Shown here: positions 14,090 to 21,635 of the stretch, piece after piece
How positions within the stretch are numbered: position 1 is the stretch's first letter
Layout of the letters: the number at the start of each line of letters is the position of its first letter
The notes under the pieces: model-generated
What the model was told of the DNA's origin: nothing
Seen by the model: only the letters and a program-made list of their open reading frames with translations
Databases searched by the model: none
Source: an uncultured Opitutales bacterium
GTDB lineage: Bacteria > Verrucomicrobiota > Verrucomicrobiia > Opitutales > Intestinicryptomonadaceae
Assembly (NCBI GenBank): GCA_900548185.1
Contig: URJJ01000038.1
Location: 1 to 21,635 of the forward strand
DNA length: 21,635 nucleotides
Direction: 5' to 3'
Translations under genes and position numbers: made by a program

Positions 14090-16285
14090 ATGAAGAAATT
14101 TTTTGCGTCAATGACGGCGTGCGCCGCCTCATCAGCCCTGTGCGCCGCCTCCCCCGAGCCGGTCGATTACGTCAATCCGTACATGGGAAACATAAGCCAT
14201 GTCCTGAAGCCCACATACCCAACCGTCCAGCTTCCGAACTCAATGATGCGCGTAGTCCCCAAGCGCGACAACTTCTCCGAAGCGCAGGTGGAAGGGCTTC
14301 CGGTCGCCATGTTCGCCCACAGGAACCTGCCGCGCAACGGCATCGAGGTGTTCTCGTCGGACGCGCCCGAGGCCGACGCCGAAAACGCCTATCCGCGCAA
14401 ATATTTTTACGACCGTGAAAAAATCACGCCCTACTCTCTCTCGGTGTTCCTCGAGGGGGAAAACGTTTCGGCGAAATTCGCCCCGTCTTTCAGAAGCGCC
14501 GTCTGGGAGCTTGACTTTTCCGAATCAAAGCCCGCGCAGCGCGCCGTGAAGCTCTGGGCGGCCCCCGGCAGGGCGCGCGCCAAGGACGGGCGGATAGGAT
14601 TTACGCAGGACCTTCCCGGCGGCGCAAAAATGCACATCGAAATGGAGTTTGAAACCGCCCCCGAAAGGGTGTTTGAGACGTCCGACGGCTCCGCCGCAGT
14701 CGCGGTCTTTCCCAAAGGCGCCGCCGCCGTCCGCGCGCGCTACGGGATGTCCTTCATAAGCCCCGAAAGGGCGCTTGAAAACCTCCGCCGCGAAATGCCC
14801 GATTTCGACGCGGACCGCGCGGCCGCCGAGGGGCGCAGGATATGGAATGAAAAGCTCTCAAAAATAAAGGTTAAGGGCGACGAGGGCTACATGCGCACCT
14901 TCTACACCTCGCTCTGGCGCACATACGAGCGCATGGTTGACTTTTCGGAATACGGGGCGCACTACAACCCCTTCGACAAAAGCGTGCGCGAATCGCCCTC
15001 CCCCTTCTATTCCGACGACTGGATATGGGACACCTACCGGACCGTGCACCCCCTGCGCATACTGATAGAGCCCGAAATGGAGGCTGACATGCTCAATTCC
15101 TACATGGAAATGGCCGAAGCCTCGCCCGAGAAATGGCTGCCGACTTTCCCCCAGATTTTCGGCGACGCGCACTGCATGAACGGCTTCCACATCGTCCCGT
15201 CGCTGCTCGACGCCTGCGTCAAGGGCCTGCCCGGAGTCGATGCGCGCAGGGCCTTCGAGCTTTCCAAAAACACGCTTGAGACTGCGACCATAATACCGTG
15301 GGCGCGCGCCAAGGCCGGGGAGCTGGACGCCTTCTACGCCGAATCCGGATACTTCCCCGCCCTGCGCGAGGGCGAGCGGGAGAGCGCAGCCAACGTCAAC
15401 AGGTTTGAAAGGAGGCAGGCCGTTGCGGTAACCCTCGCGGCAGCCTACGACGACTGGTGCCTCGCGGGCCTCGCCGCCCTCGCTGGCGATTCCGGAACAG
15501 CCTCGAAGTATTCCGCGCGCGCCTTGAACTACCGGAACCTCTTCAACCCCGCCACCCAGTTCTTCCATCCAAAAGACAAGGCCGGGAAATTCATAGAGCC
15601 TTTCGACTACCGCTTTTCAGGCGGCGCAGGCTTCCGCGACTACTACGACGAAAATAACGGCCACACCTACCGCTGGGATGTCCCCCACGATTTCGAGGGC
15701 CTCGTCTCGCTGATGGGGGGCGCCGAAAACTTCGCAGGCAACCTCGACTCCCTGTTTTCCACGCCGCTTGGCAAGGAAAAGCGCGAATTCTACGCCCAGA
15801 ACGGGCCGGACCAGACGGGAAACATCGGCCAGTTTGCAATGGGCAACGAACCGTCCTTCCACATCCCCTACCTCTACAACTGCGCCGGGCTGCCATGGCG
15901 CACGCAAAAAACCGTCCGCATGGCCTCGGAAATGTGGATAAGAAACGACCTCATGGGCGTGCCCGGGGACGAGGACGGCGGCGCAATGAGCGCATTCATG
16001 GTATTCACCCAGCTCGGCTTCTACCCCGCAAGCGTCGGAAAGCCGCATTACGAGATAGGCAGCCCCTTCTTCGAGGAGGCACTGATAGACCTTGGCGGCG
16101 GAAAGACGTTCAAAATCACCGCAAAGAACGCCTCGCGCGAAAACAAGTACATCCAGTCGGCAAGGCTGAACGGCAGGCCGTTTAATTCGTCGCGCCTGTC
16201 GCACGCGGACGTGGCGGCCGGAGGCGTCCTGGAGTTTGAAATGGGCGAAAAGCCGAACAGGGCCTGGGGCCTGGCAAGGCAGTAG
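14090..16285 (+). CDS. Exported GH92 family glycosidase (alpha-mannosidase type)
   Basis: A 731-residue glycoside hydrolase with a Sec signal peptide (cleavage near 21), expected in the periplasm or outside. GH92 enzymes are calcium-dependent inverting exo-alpha-mannosidases acting on mannans and N-glycans. The N-terminal VNPYMGNISH domain fits the family; the core carries DDWIWDT, the general-acid region with Glu521 before YRWDVPHD, GNEPSFHIPYLYNCAG, and GVPGDEDGGAMSAF, where Asp627 and Asp629 correspond to the proposed catalytic-base pair. The C-terminal sandwich has YIQSARLNGRPF and FEMGEKPN. Linkage specificity (alpha-1,2, 1,3, 1,4 or 1,6) cannot be read from this. It is monocistronic, between its own promoter and a strong terminator, with no SusC/SusD-like partner nearby. 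Confidence 0.93.
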   Translation: MKKFFASMTACAASSALCAASPEPVDYVNPYMGNISHVLKPTYPTVQLPNSMMRVVPKRDNFSEAQVEGLPVAMFAHRNLPRNGIEVFSSDAPEADAENAYPRKYFYDREKITPYSLSVFLEGENVSAKFAPSFRSAVWELDFSESKPAQRAVKLWAAPGRARAKDGRIGFTQDLPGGAKMHIEMEFETAPERVFETSDGSAAVAVFPKGAAAVRARYGMSFISPERALENLRREMPDFDADRAAAEGRRIWNEKLSKIKVKGDEGYMRTFYTSLWRTYERMVDFSEYGAHYNPFDKSVRESPSPFYSDDWIWDTYRTVHPLRILIEPEMEADMLNSYMEMAEASPEKWLPTFPQIFGDAHCMNGFHIVPSLLDACVKGLPGVDARRAFELSKNTLETATIIPWARAKAGELDAFYAESGYFPALREGERESAANVNRFERRQAVAVTLAAAYDDWCLAGLAALAGDSGTASKYSARALNYRNLFNPATQFFHPKDKAGKFIEPFDYRFSGGAGFRDYYDENNGHTYRWDVPHDFEGLVSLMGGAENFAGNLDSLFSTPLGKEKREFYAQNGPDQTGNIGQFAMGNEPSFHIPYLYNCAGLPWRTQKTVRMASEMWIRNDLMGVPGDEDGGAMSAFMVFTQLGFYPASVGKPHYEIGSPFFEEALIDLGGGKTFKITAKNASRENKYIQSARLNGRPFNSSRLSHADVAAGGVLEFEMGEKPNRAWGLARQ

Positions 16286-16309
16286 CTAAAAAGGCTCGGG
16301 CCTTTGACG

Positions 16310-16336
16310 CGCGCCGGATTTTTCCGGCGCGTTTTT
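16310..16336 (+). terminator. Rho-independent terminator of the GH92 gene
   Basis: CGCGCCGGA (16310-16318) pairs with TCCGGCGCG (16323-16331) around a TTTT loop, then TTTTT at 16332-16336. The nine-pair stem and T run are textbook and lie 25 bases after the stop. Confidence 0.9.
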
Positions 16337-16524
16337 CATTTAAGAAGGCTCCGTTCTACATGAATGCCTTGAAAATCCGATATGTTTTAAAGTAAGCGGC
16401 GCTCCGGAAACAGGCGCCGAGCCGCCTGCGCACCTTGCGGCGGGAGCGCATCCGTCCACCGTTCCGGCGCAGACCCCGCCACATCCGCAAGCTGCGCATA
16501 CCATTTTTAACACGCGAATTTGCA

Positions 16525-18054
16525 ATGAAAGAGGCATCCTCAAAATTTTTCAGAATCCTTGCCGCTTCGGCGTCAGTTTTTTTTGCGGCGGCTTTCGCCA
16601 CGGAGGCCGTAGCGGAAAACACGCTCAGCCTCGACCTTGAAGAGGGCCTCAAGGCCCTCGACGAGACCGGAAAGGCCCAGCAGAAGGTGGCCACTTCGCT
16701 TGCCGAAAGCGTGGTGGAGGACGCCACGGGAGTGGACGCCATAGACGACGCGGAAGAGCTTGCGGAGGCCGCCAAAAAAAGCGGCGAATTCGCCCCCCCA
16801 AAGTCCGGGGCCGCAGCGCGCCCCCCAACTCCGCAAAACGCCGCCATTCCAGACCCCTCGTCCGCCGAATTCGCAAGCCTCCGCCTTGAAAACGCCCGCC
16901 AGCTCAAGCGGGCCGCAGACGGCGCCGCAGCAGCTCTCGCCCCCTACGCGCCCGCGCTCTACGACGTGTTGAGGTTCAGAATCGCCGGAGCGAGCGTGGC
17001 CTGCCTTGCGGGGGCCGCGATGGCGGCCGGCGGCGCATTGGCTGCCCAGAAATACCTCGTAGACTTTTTCATAAGGCTTGCGGCACGGCCCTTCAGGCCG
17101 GTTTCCCGGGAGGGGGTGCGGGAGCTTTTGGAGCGCATAAGGGGCCCACTGCGCGCCCTGATAATGCTCTTGGGCCTCCACACGGCGCTGGCGCTCGCGC
17201 TCTCAAACAAGTCGCTGATTCTCCTTGCGGGAAGCCTGTCGGGGGTCGCGCTTGTCGCCATCATATTCTGGGGAATTGAAATATTCGCGGAAGAGGCCGC
17301 AGACGCCGCCTCGGCGAGGCTGTCGCCCCGTTATCCCGCCGCGCGAGACCTCGCGAGGGTCGCAAAAAGCGCCATGCGCTGGATATTCGCCTCAGTATGC
17401 GTCTTTGTGGGGCTCGCGGCCCTCGGCGTGAATGTGGGGGCGCTCATCGCCACCCTCGCAGTCGGCGGCGCGGCGCTCGCATTCGCCTCAAAGGACACCA
17501 TAGCGAATTTCCTGGGCGGCATGGCCATCATAATCGACAGGCCCTTTGAAGTGGGCGACACCATAAAGTCCGGCTCAGTGGAGGGGGTCGTAAGCCGCAT
17601 AGGCTCGCGCTCGACCCGCATACGCACGGGGGCGCGGACGGTGGTTACGGTTCCAAACTCCATACTGGCCTCAAACCCGGTAAACAACCTTTCAAAGGAG
17701 TCCCAGACCGCATTTTTGCAGACTATATCAATTTCCGGCAGCATGGACCCGGCGGGGCTGGAAGCCCTTGTAAAGAGCCTCTCGGACGGAATATCCGGGG
17801 CGGTTCCCGACGCCCCCTTCCCGCCCCGAGTGGTATTTTCCGGCTTCGGGCACGGGTCTTTTGAGCTGTCCGTGAAGTTCTGCGTTCCGTCCGCCGACCC
17901 CGAAAAGGCGGAGGACGGGCTGGAGCGCGCAAACTTCGCAATCGCCCGCGCGCTGAAATCCTCAGGCGCGCGCCTTGCGGGGTCTGAATGCGGCGCAGAA
18001 TCCCCCCCGGCCGCCGCAGCGGCGCCCATGCAAAACGCGCAACACGGAAATTAA
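16525..18054 (+). CDS. MscS-family mechanosensitive channel with exported N-terminal region
   Basis: A 509-residue inner-membrane channel that opens under membrane tension to release solutes. A signal-like segment (about 10-30, ending AVAEN) leads into a roughly 100-residue Glu/Ala/Pro-rich periplasmic region. Membrane segments follow at about 150-175, 205-225, 230-252 and 280-300. The pore helix is VGALIATLAVGGAALAFASK at 304-323, followed by the MscS signature with GGMAIIIDRPFEVGD and a cytoplasmic beta domain. The C-terminus is a Pro/Ala-rich tail. ATG 16525 is chosen because the signal follows directly; no ribosome site is visible. The preceding 188 bases after the GH92 terminator hold only a small GCGCC-type hairpin near 16395-16415. 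The HAD phosphatase follows after 39 bases. Confidence 0.92.
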   Translation: MKEASSKFFRILAASASVFFAAAFATEAVAENTLSLDLEEGLKALDETGKAQQKVATSLAESVVEDATGVDAIDDAEELAEAAKKSGEFAPPKSGAAARPPTPQNAAIPDPSSAEFASLRLENARQLKRAADGAAAALAPYAPALYDVLRFRIAGASVACLAGAAMAAGGALAAQKYLVDFFIRLAARPFRPVSREGVRELLERIRGPLRALIMLLGLHTALALALSNKSLILLAGSLSGVALVAIIFWGIEIFAEEAADAASARLSPRYPAARDLARVAKSAMRWIFASVCVFVGLAALGVNVGALIATLAVGGAALAFASKDTIANFLGGMAIIIDRPFEVGDTIKSGSVEGVVSRIGSRSTRIRTGARTVVTVPNSILASNPVNNLSKESQTAFLQTISISGSMDPAGLEALVKSLSDGISGAVPDAPFPPRVVFSGFGHGSFELSVKFCVPSADPEKAEDGLERANFAIARALKSSGARLAGSECGAESPPAAAAAPMQNAQHGN

Positions 18055-18093
18055 CGGTTTGCAAAACGCACCCTTCCGTGAATTAATTCCAGA

Positions 18094-18759
18094 ATGGAAG
18101 AAGGGAGATTCAAAACGGCGTTTTTCGACCTGGACGGGACGCTGGCCGACAACTACGACGCGATAACCGCATGCGTCGGCGAAGCGGTCGCGCCACTTGG
18201 CTTTGAACGCCCCTCGCGCGAAAAGATAATGCGCACCGTCGGGGGGTCCATACTGCTCACCCTCCAAAAGCTTGTGGGCCCCGAGCTCGCTCCCGCAGCC
18301 GCCCAAACCTATATGGAGCGCATAGACGAATTCGTTTTTCTTGGGCTAAAGCCCATGCCGTTTGCAGCCGAACTTTTGGGCGCGCTCAAGGCCCGCGGGA
18401 TAAGGGCCGCATGCCTGACCAACAAAAGCCAGAAATCTGCGGACGACATCATGGAAAAGCTCGGCATGGGGGAATTTCTGGAATGCGTAATCGGCACCTC
18501 CCTGACCGGCCCGAGGAAGCCCCAGCCCGAGTTTACAAAGGCCGCCCTCGCGCGGATGGGGGCGGACGCGGCATCCTCAATCCTCGTGGGAGACTCGCCC
18601 TACGACTACGACGCAGCACAGGCCGGACGCATGGCATGCGCGCTCGTAGCAACTGGCGGAGACACCGCCGAAGAGCTGGCGGCCCGCTGCCCGCGCGCCG
18701 AGGGGATATACAGCGACCTGCGCGCGCTTGCGCTCGGCGCATTCTCCATAGCGCTTTGA
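18094..18759 (+). CDS. HAD-superfamily phosphatase (phosphoglycolate phosphatase-like)
   Basis: A 221-residue HAD hydrolase of the Gph/PGMB-like subgroup. Motif I is DLDGT with nucleophile Asp12 and acid Asp14, motif II is Thr109 in CLTNKS, motif III is Lys142 in RKPQPEF, and motif IV is GDSPYDYD with Asp167 and Asp171. A helical cap lies between motifs I and II. The likely reaction is dephosphorylation of a small metabolite such as 2-phosphoglycolate; related enzymes also act on sugar phosphates or pyrophosphate, so the substrate is open. The start ATG 18094 lacks an upstream ribosome site. It ends in a convergent gap facing the GTPase gene. Confidence 0.9.
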   Translation: MEEGRFKTAFFDLDGTLADNYDAITACVGEAVAPLGFERPSREKIMRTVGGSILLTLQKLVGPELAPAAAQTYMERIDEFVFLGLKPMPFAAELLGALKARGIRAACLTNKSQKSADDIMEKLGMGEFLECVIGTSLTGPRKPQPEFTKAALARMGADAASSILVGDSPYDYDAAQAGRMACALVATGGDTAEELAARCPRAEGIYSDLRALALGAFSIAL

Positions 18760-18777
18760 CCCGCCCCGCATCCCGCA

Positions 18778-18821
18778 GGGAGCCGCATAGGGCGCAAACG
18801 GGCCGTTCCGGTCAGGCTCCC
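18778..18821. terminator. Possible bidirectional terminator between convergent genes
   Basis: GGGAGCC at 18778-18784 pairs with GGCTCCC at 18815-18821, with further GC pairing possible in the 30-base loop. It lies in the 80-base gap between the convergent HAD phosphatase and GTPase genes. TTAAAAT follows on the plus strand, but there is no true T run. Confidence 0.35.
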
Positions 18822-18839
18822 TTAAAATCGCGCGTGAGG

Positions 18840-20072
18840 CTACTTTGAAAGCGACTTCAGAGCCGAGAAAAGTTCGGCCCTCAGCCTGGACTGAAGCTCG
18901 AAAAACGAGTCCGAATCGTCTCCGACCGCCGCCCTCTTTATGAAGCCGGGCAGCATTTCCGAATCGAAGGCGGCTGGCGCGCCGCTTTCGGCGTCCATTT
19001 CAAACTCCTTGGTGGCCGACTGCGCGTATGAGAACGAAACAAGCGAGGAGACAAACCCCACAGCCCCGCGCACGAAGCGGGCCGGAAGGTCCGAGCGGGG
19101 ATCGACAAAGCACGAAGCCTCCGGGCGCCTGAAAAACGGAAGGCTGCCGAAGACCCTGAAAACGAAGTTCGGGCTTTTTATCTTGAGCTCATCCTCCCCG
19201 GCGCGGAACTCCGAGGACTTCAGCTTTATCCCGGAATACCTGAAGCGCCTGAGCGTGTCAGCGCGGAATCTGCGCACAAACGCCGAAATCCCGGAGGAAA
19301 GGTCTGCGCGAAGCTCCCTGCGCTCCTCGGGGGTCAGGGAAAATTCGGAAAGGCGCAGTGAGGAATGAAGCAGCATGAGGTCTTTTAGCGAGTTCAGGAT
19401 TTCGCTTGCGGCGGAGTCGAGGTTGCTCTCCCAGAGCGCGGAGCGGTTTTCCTTGAGCGCCCGCAGGACGCCGCACAGGTCGCTGCGGCGGCGGAGTGCC
19501 GGGCTTGAGCATATCTCGTCAAACAGGCGCGCGCAGTCCCTGAACCTGGAGCGGAACGCGTCGAAGTCGAAACAGTCCATCCCGCGCGACTCGAACTCGG
19601 AGCGCCATTCGCCGAGAAACTGCTCGTCCTTGCGGTTTATCACCCCGACTACCGCAGAAGACGGGGAAAGCATCGAAAACGTGTCGAGCAGGCACTTCTG
19701 GGTGTGGCCGAAATAATTGTCCGCATTTACAACGAGCATGCAGATGTCGGCCCCGGCCAGGGCCTTCATGATTTCGGTGTCGTGGGCGTAGCGGGGGTCG
19801 GAAAAATCCTCCGCAAACGCGGCGGCAGGTGGCCTTCCGGATTTGGAGTACTCTATGAACTTCAGGTACACTGTCTCGGGGTGCTGGAGCCCCGGGGTGT
19901 CGACGACCTCGATATCGCACTCGCCAAGGTTTATGCGGCGGGGCTGCATGCGCTTCGTCTCCCCGGGGATGGGGGACACCGCAACCTCGTCGTCGCCCAG
20001 AAAGTTTGCGAATATGCTGCTTTTGCCGTCGTTCGGGCGGCCGACTATCACGAGCTTGTAGGTTTTTGGCAT
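18840..20072 (-). CDS. DUF3482-type GTPase
   Basis: A 410-residue GTPase resembling the DUF3482 family. The G domain shows G1 GRPNDGKS at 11-18, a G2 candidate Thr39, G3 DTPG at 58-61 and G4 NRKD at 146-149 (the common form is NKxD). After this come the W-x8-G-x3-FDFD segment and a helical region with RLFDEI, which match my memory of DUF3482 proteins. The C-terminal half is alpha-helical and charged, with a hydrophobic or amphipathic stretch at about 335-352 (FVRGAVGFVSSLVSFSYA) that could touch a membrane. The gene starts three bases after the stop of the DUF2868-type membrane protein, so the two are surely co-expressed. The cellular function is unknown to me; a dynamin- or Era-like membrane role is speculation. 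Confidence 0.85.
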   Translation of the reverse strand: MPKTYKLVIVGRPNDGKSSIFANFLGDDEVAVSPIPGETKRMQPRRINLGECDIEVVDTPGLQHPETVYLKFIEYSKSGRPPAAAFAEDFSDPRYAHDTEIMKALAGADICMLVVNADNYFGHTQKCLLDTFSMLSPSSAVVGVINRKDEQFLGEWRSEFESRGMDCFDFDAFRSRFRDCARLFDEICSSPALRRRSDLCGVLRALKENRSALWESNLDSAASEILNSLKDLMLLHSSLRLSEFSLTPEERRELRADLSSGISAFVRRFRADTLRRFRYSGIKLKSSEFRAGEDELKIKSPNFVFRVFGSLPFFRRPEASCFVDPRSDLPARFVRGAVGFVSSLVSFSYAQSATKEFEMDAESGAPAAFDSEMLPGFIKRAAVGDDSDSFFELQSRLRAELFSALKSLSK

Positions 20073-20075
20073 GCC

Positions 20076-21476
20076 TTAAAAGAGTTTCAGGTTGCGGCTT
20101 GAAACGGAGTTCATCTTGCGCTCCCACCACGACTTCTCCACGGGAAGCGGCGGCCGGAAAGACCCGTCGGCCTTCGAGAGGCGGCCGAGCAGGTGCACGC
20201 TGACAAACTTGTCGGGGAAACGGTTTACAAGGTTTTCGATATTTTCAAAAGCCTCCTCGTTGTAATCGTCAGAAAGGCAGACTACGGCGATGTTCTTGCG
20301 CCCGGAAAGAGCGGCGGCCGTCTCGGGCGAAAACAGGTCGCGGCCGAACGAATACTGTATGACCTCCGCGCCGGGAACTGCGAGGGCGGCCTTTACGCCG
20401 GAAACTATCGCGTCCCTCCACGGGGCCATGTCGGAGCGAAGCAGCACCGAGGTGTCGCCGGCGGATGACGACCTGGACGAGGCAAGCGACGAGGAGAGGT
20501 CGGGCGAGGAATACGTCATGCGGCGGATTATCTCGCTTATCTTCCTGTCGTTTCTTATCCGGTGCGGGCCGAACGCCCGGCGGATGCGCAGCTTGAAATA
20601 TGCGAGAAACGCCAGGCGGACAAGCACGCCGTAAAAGAGGGATGAAAGTATGAAAAACACCGCCCAGGCCTCGTATTTCGGCCCGTCCCCGGCCGGGAGC
20701 GTCGGCTCCCCGGAGGCGTCCCGCGCAGGGCCTATCCTTGAGTCCACAACCTGTTCGAGCGACGGGTAGCCGCGCCCCTCCCCCGCGAACGCCGACCATG
20801 GCAGCGAGGCCGCGCGAACGAACCCGAACACTCGCCCGCTTGTCACGTAGTTCGGGAGCGTGGTGCGCCAGCCGTACTCGTACTCGTTGAACATCGGCCT
20901 GAAAAGCTGGGTGAAAAATATCCCGCAGGCGATTCCAAGCCCCAGATACTGCGCAGTGAGGGCGCCCTTCATGAGCATCCACTTGCGGTTTGACGAATAC
21001 AGGGCCCTGAGCCCCCCGCGCTTTTTAAAGAACTTTTCGAGTATCGCAGAAACCGCCATGTCGGCCCACATTCCGAGAGCGGGGGCGGCGAACACAGCCG
21101 ACAGCAGAAGCAGGGCGGGGGCGAGTATGCAGGAAAAGAAAAAGTAGCTGACGTTTATCAGGCCGCCCTCCCCCGCGCCGACAAAGAATGCGTTTGCAAG
21201 CGGCGCGCCGACGAGGGCGGCCCCGGCCAGAAACAGGGCGGCCGAAAGCGCGCGGAAAATCCCGCCTGCAATCATCCCTGCGGAATGCCCCCCGGACTCC
21301 TCGCGCATCCGCCCTATCCAGTACTTGAGAAGCTGCACTTCGCCGCGCCTGGCCTCCGCCGGGGCGGAGGAGAATATCTTAAAGTCGCGGGCGGCCTTGT
21401 ATTCTTCGGACTCGCCCTCGTCGCTTTTTATAAAAATCTCCAAATCGATAATGTCTTCGGCGTCAAGGCGCTTCAT
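20076..21476 (-). CDS. DUF2868-type membrane protein, GTPase partner
   Basis: A 466-residue integral membrane protein resembling DUF2868. An acidic cytoplasmic N-terminus (about 1-65) begins with LDAEDIIDLEIFI. Membrane segments lie at about 68-97, 103-135, 170-195 and 270-295, with a roughly 70-residue loop between the third and fourth. A soluble C-terminal domain from about 330 contains VIQYSFGRDLF and KNIAVVCLSDDY, an alternating strand-helix pattern that may be nucleotide-binding-like or a docking fold. It ends with EKSWWERKM. AGAGG lies 12 bases upstream of the ATG at 21476. It is immediately followed by the GTPase gene; this gene order recurs in other bacteria as a DUF2868-DUF3482 pair. 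The function is unknown. Confidence 0.82.
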   Translation of the reverse strand: MKRLDAEDIIDLEIFIKSDEGESEEYKAARDFKIFSSAPAEARRGEVQLLKYWIGRMREESGGHSAGMIAGGIFRALSAALFLAGAALVGAPLANAFFVGAGEGGLINVSYFFFSCILAPALLLLSAVFAAPALGMWADMAVSAILEKFFKKRGGLRALYSSNRKWMLMKGALTAQYLGLGIACGIFFTQLFRPMFNEYEYGWRTTLPNYVTSGRVFGFVRAASLPWSAFAGEGRGYPSLEQVVDSRIGPARDASGEPTLPAGDGPKYEAWAVFFILSSLFYGVLVRLAFLAYFKLRIRRAFGPHRIRNDRKISEIIRRMTYSSPDLSSSLASSRSSSAGDTSVLLRSDMAPWRDAIVSGVKAALAVPGAEVIQYSFGRDLFSPETAAALSGRKNIAVVCLSDDYNEEAFENIENLVNRFPDKFVSVHLLGRLSKADGSFRPPLPVEKSWWERKMNSVSSRNLKLF

Positions 21477-21563
21477 TTTTGCAAAACCTCTCTATTTTGC
21501 CTGCCAGACATACATAATCCCCGGCTCCATTGCAACCATTTAAAGCGGCGTCCGGCGCGGCCT

Positions 21564-21581
21564 GCCGGGGCGTTCCCCGGC
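21564..21581. repeat. GC hairpin upstream of the DUF2868 gene
   Basis: GCCGGGG (21564-21570) and CCCCGGC (21575-21581) form a perfect 7-pair stem with a CGTT loop (AACG on the minus strand). It is just after a possible minus-strand stop at 21586 and about 90 bases before the ATG at 21476. No T run follows on the minus strand, so it may be a 5' leader element or an imperfect terminator. Confidence 0.4.
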
Positions 21582-21585
21582 GCGG

Positions 21586-21635
21586 TCAGCCGGCGTTGGG
21601 GCGTTTCTTTTCTGACTTTTTTTCGAGGCTTAATA
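21586..21635 (-). CDS. Possible C-terminal tail of a gene running off the window
   Basis: On the minus strand one frame reads LSLEKKSEKKRPNAG and then stops (TGA at 21588-21586), with the GC hairpin five bases beyond. A Lys/Glu-rich polar tail followed by a hairpin is what the end of a bacterial gene often looks like. Only 15 residues are visible. Another frame stays open to a TGA overlapping the DUF2868 start, but it reads less like protein. No product can be named. Confidence 0.33.
   Translation of the reverse strand, partial: LSLEKKSEKKRPNAG

Noticed and set aside
20269..20982. A 237-codon minus-strand frame within the DUF2868 gene
   Set aside because: Same strand, different frame; the DUF2868 frame has membrane segments and coherent ends, while this one is Arg/Pro-rich noise.
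1..21635. tRNA, rRNA, CRISPR array, insertion sequence or prophage
   Set aside because: No T-arm-like sequences outside genes, no regularly spaced repeats, no transposase or phage protein and no long terminal inverted repeats were seen.

Overview
The window reads as the start of a contig from a metagenomic or single-genome Nextera library. Bases 2-35 are a Nextera read-2 transposase adapter and are not biology. The rest is GC-rich, densely coded DNA with A/T-rich gaps. Gene content and protein style suggest a Verrucomicrobiota bacterium: uL13/uS9 proteins with Opitutae-like tails, a stand-alone TrpB2, an Aas-type acyl-ACP synthetase, a LysM-parB pair, many short exported or lipoproteins, and glycan-degrading enzymes. 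A gut or other host-associated Opitutales-like lineage is a reasonable guess. The taxonomy is inference from protein style only; no rRNA or tRNA gene is present.

Layout. (1) 186-6207, plus strand: a tight run of pabB-pabC-pabA (p-aminobenzoate synthesis), a single-domain LUD protein, gcvT-gcvH (glycine cleavage T and H proteins), a small PEGA-like lipoprotein and an orphan trpB2. Most neighbours overlap or are a few bases apart, so this is probably one or two transcripts linked by folate, glycine and serine metabolism. (2) 6308-7248: promoter, rplM-rpsI and a textbook terminator. (3) 7249-8343: about 1.1 kb of A-rich DNA with hairpins and no convincing gene. (4) 8344-9613, minus strand: an exported GalM-like aldose epimerase with its terminator and promoter, divergent from (5) 9877-13993, plus strand: acyl-ACP/acyl-CoA synthetase, LysM coiled-coil protein, parB (without parA) and a secreted disordered protein, ending in a terminator. 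(6) 14055-16336: a GH92 mannosidase with its own promoter placed so that the mRNA would be leaderless, followed by a strong terminator. (7) 16525-18759: MscS-family channel and HAD phosphatase. (8) 18840-21476, minus strand: a DUF3482-type GTPase downstream of a DUF2868-type membrane protein, a conserved two-gene module whose function I do not know. The window may end inside one more minus-strand gene.

No CRISPR array, insertion sequence, prophage or obvious defence locus is visible. The most biologically open items are the GTPase/membrane-protein pair, the four-cysteine LUD protein inside a folate/glycine gene cluster, the lineage-specific secreted protein behind parB, the predicted leaderless GH92 mRNA and the A-rich gene-free block.
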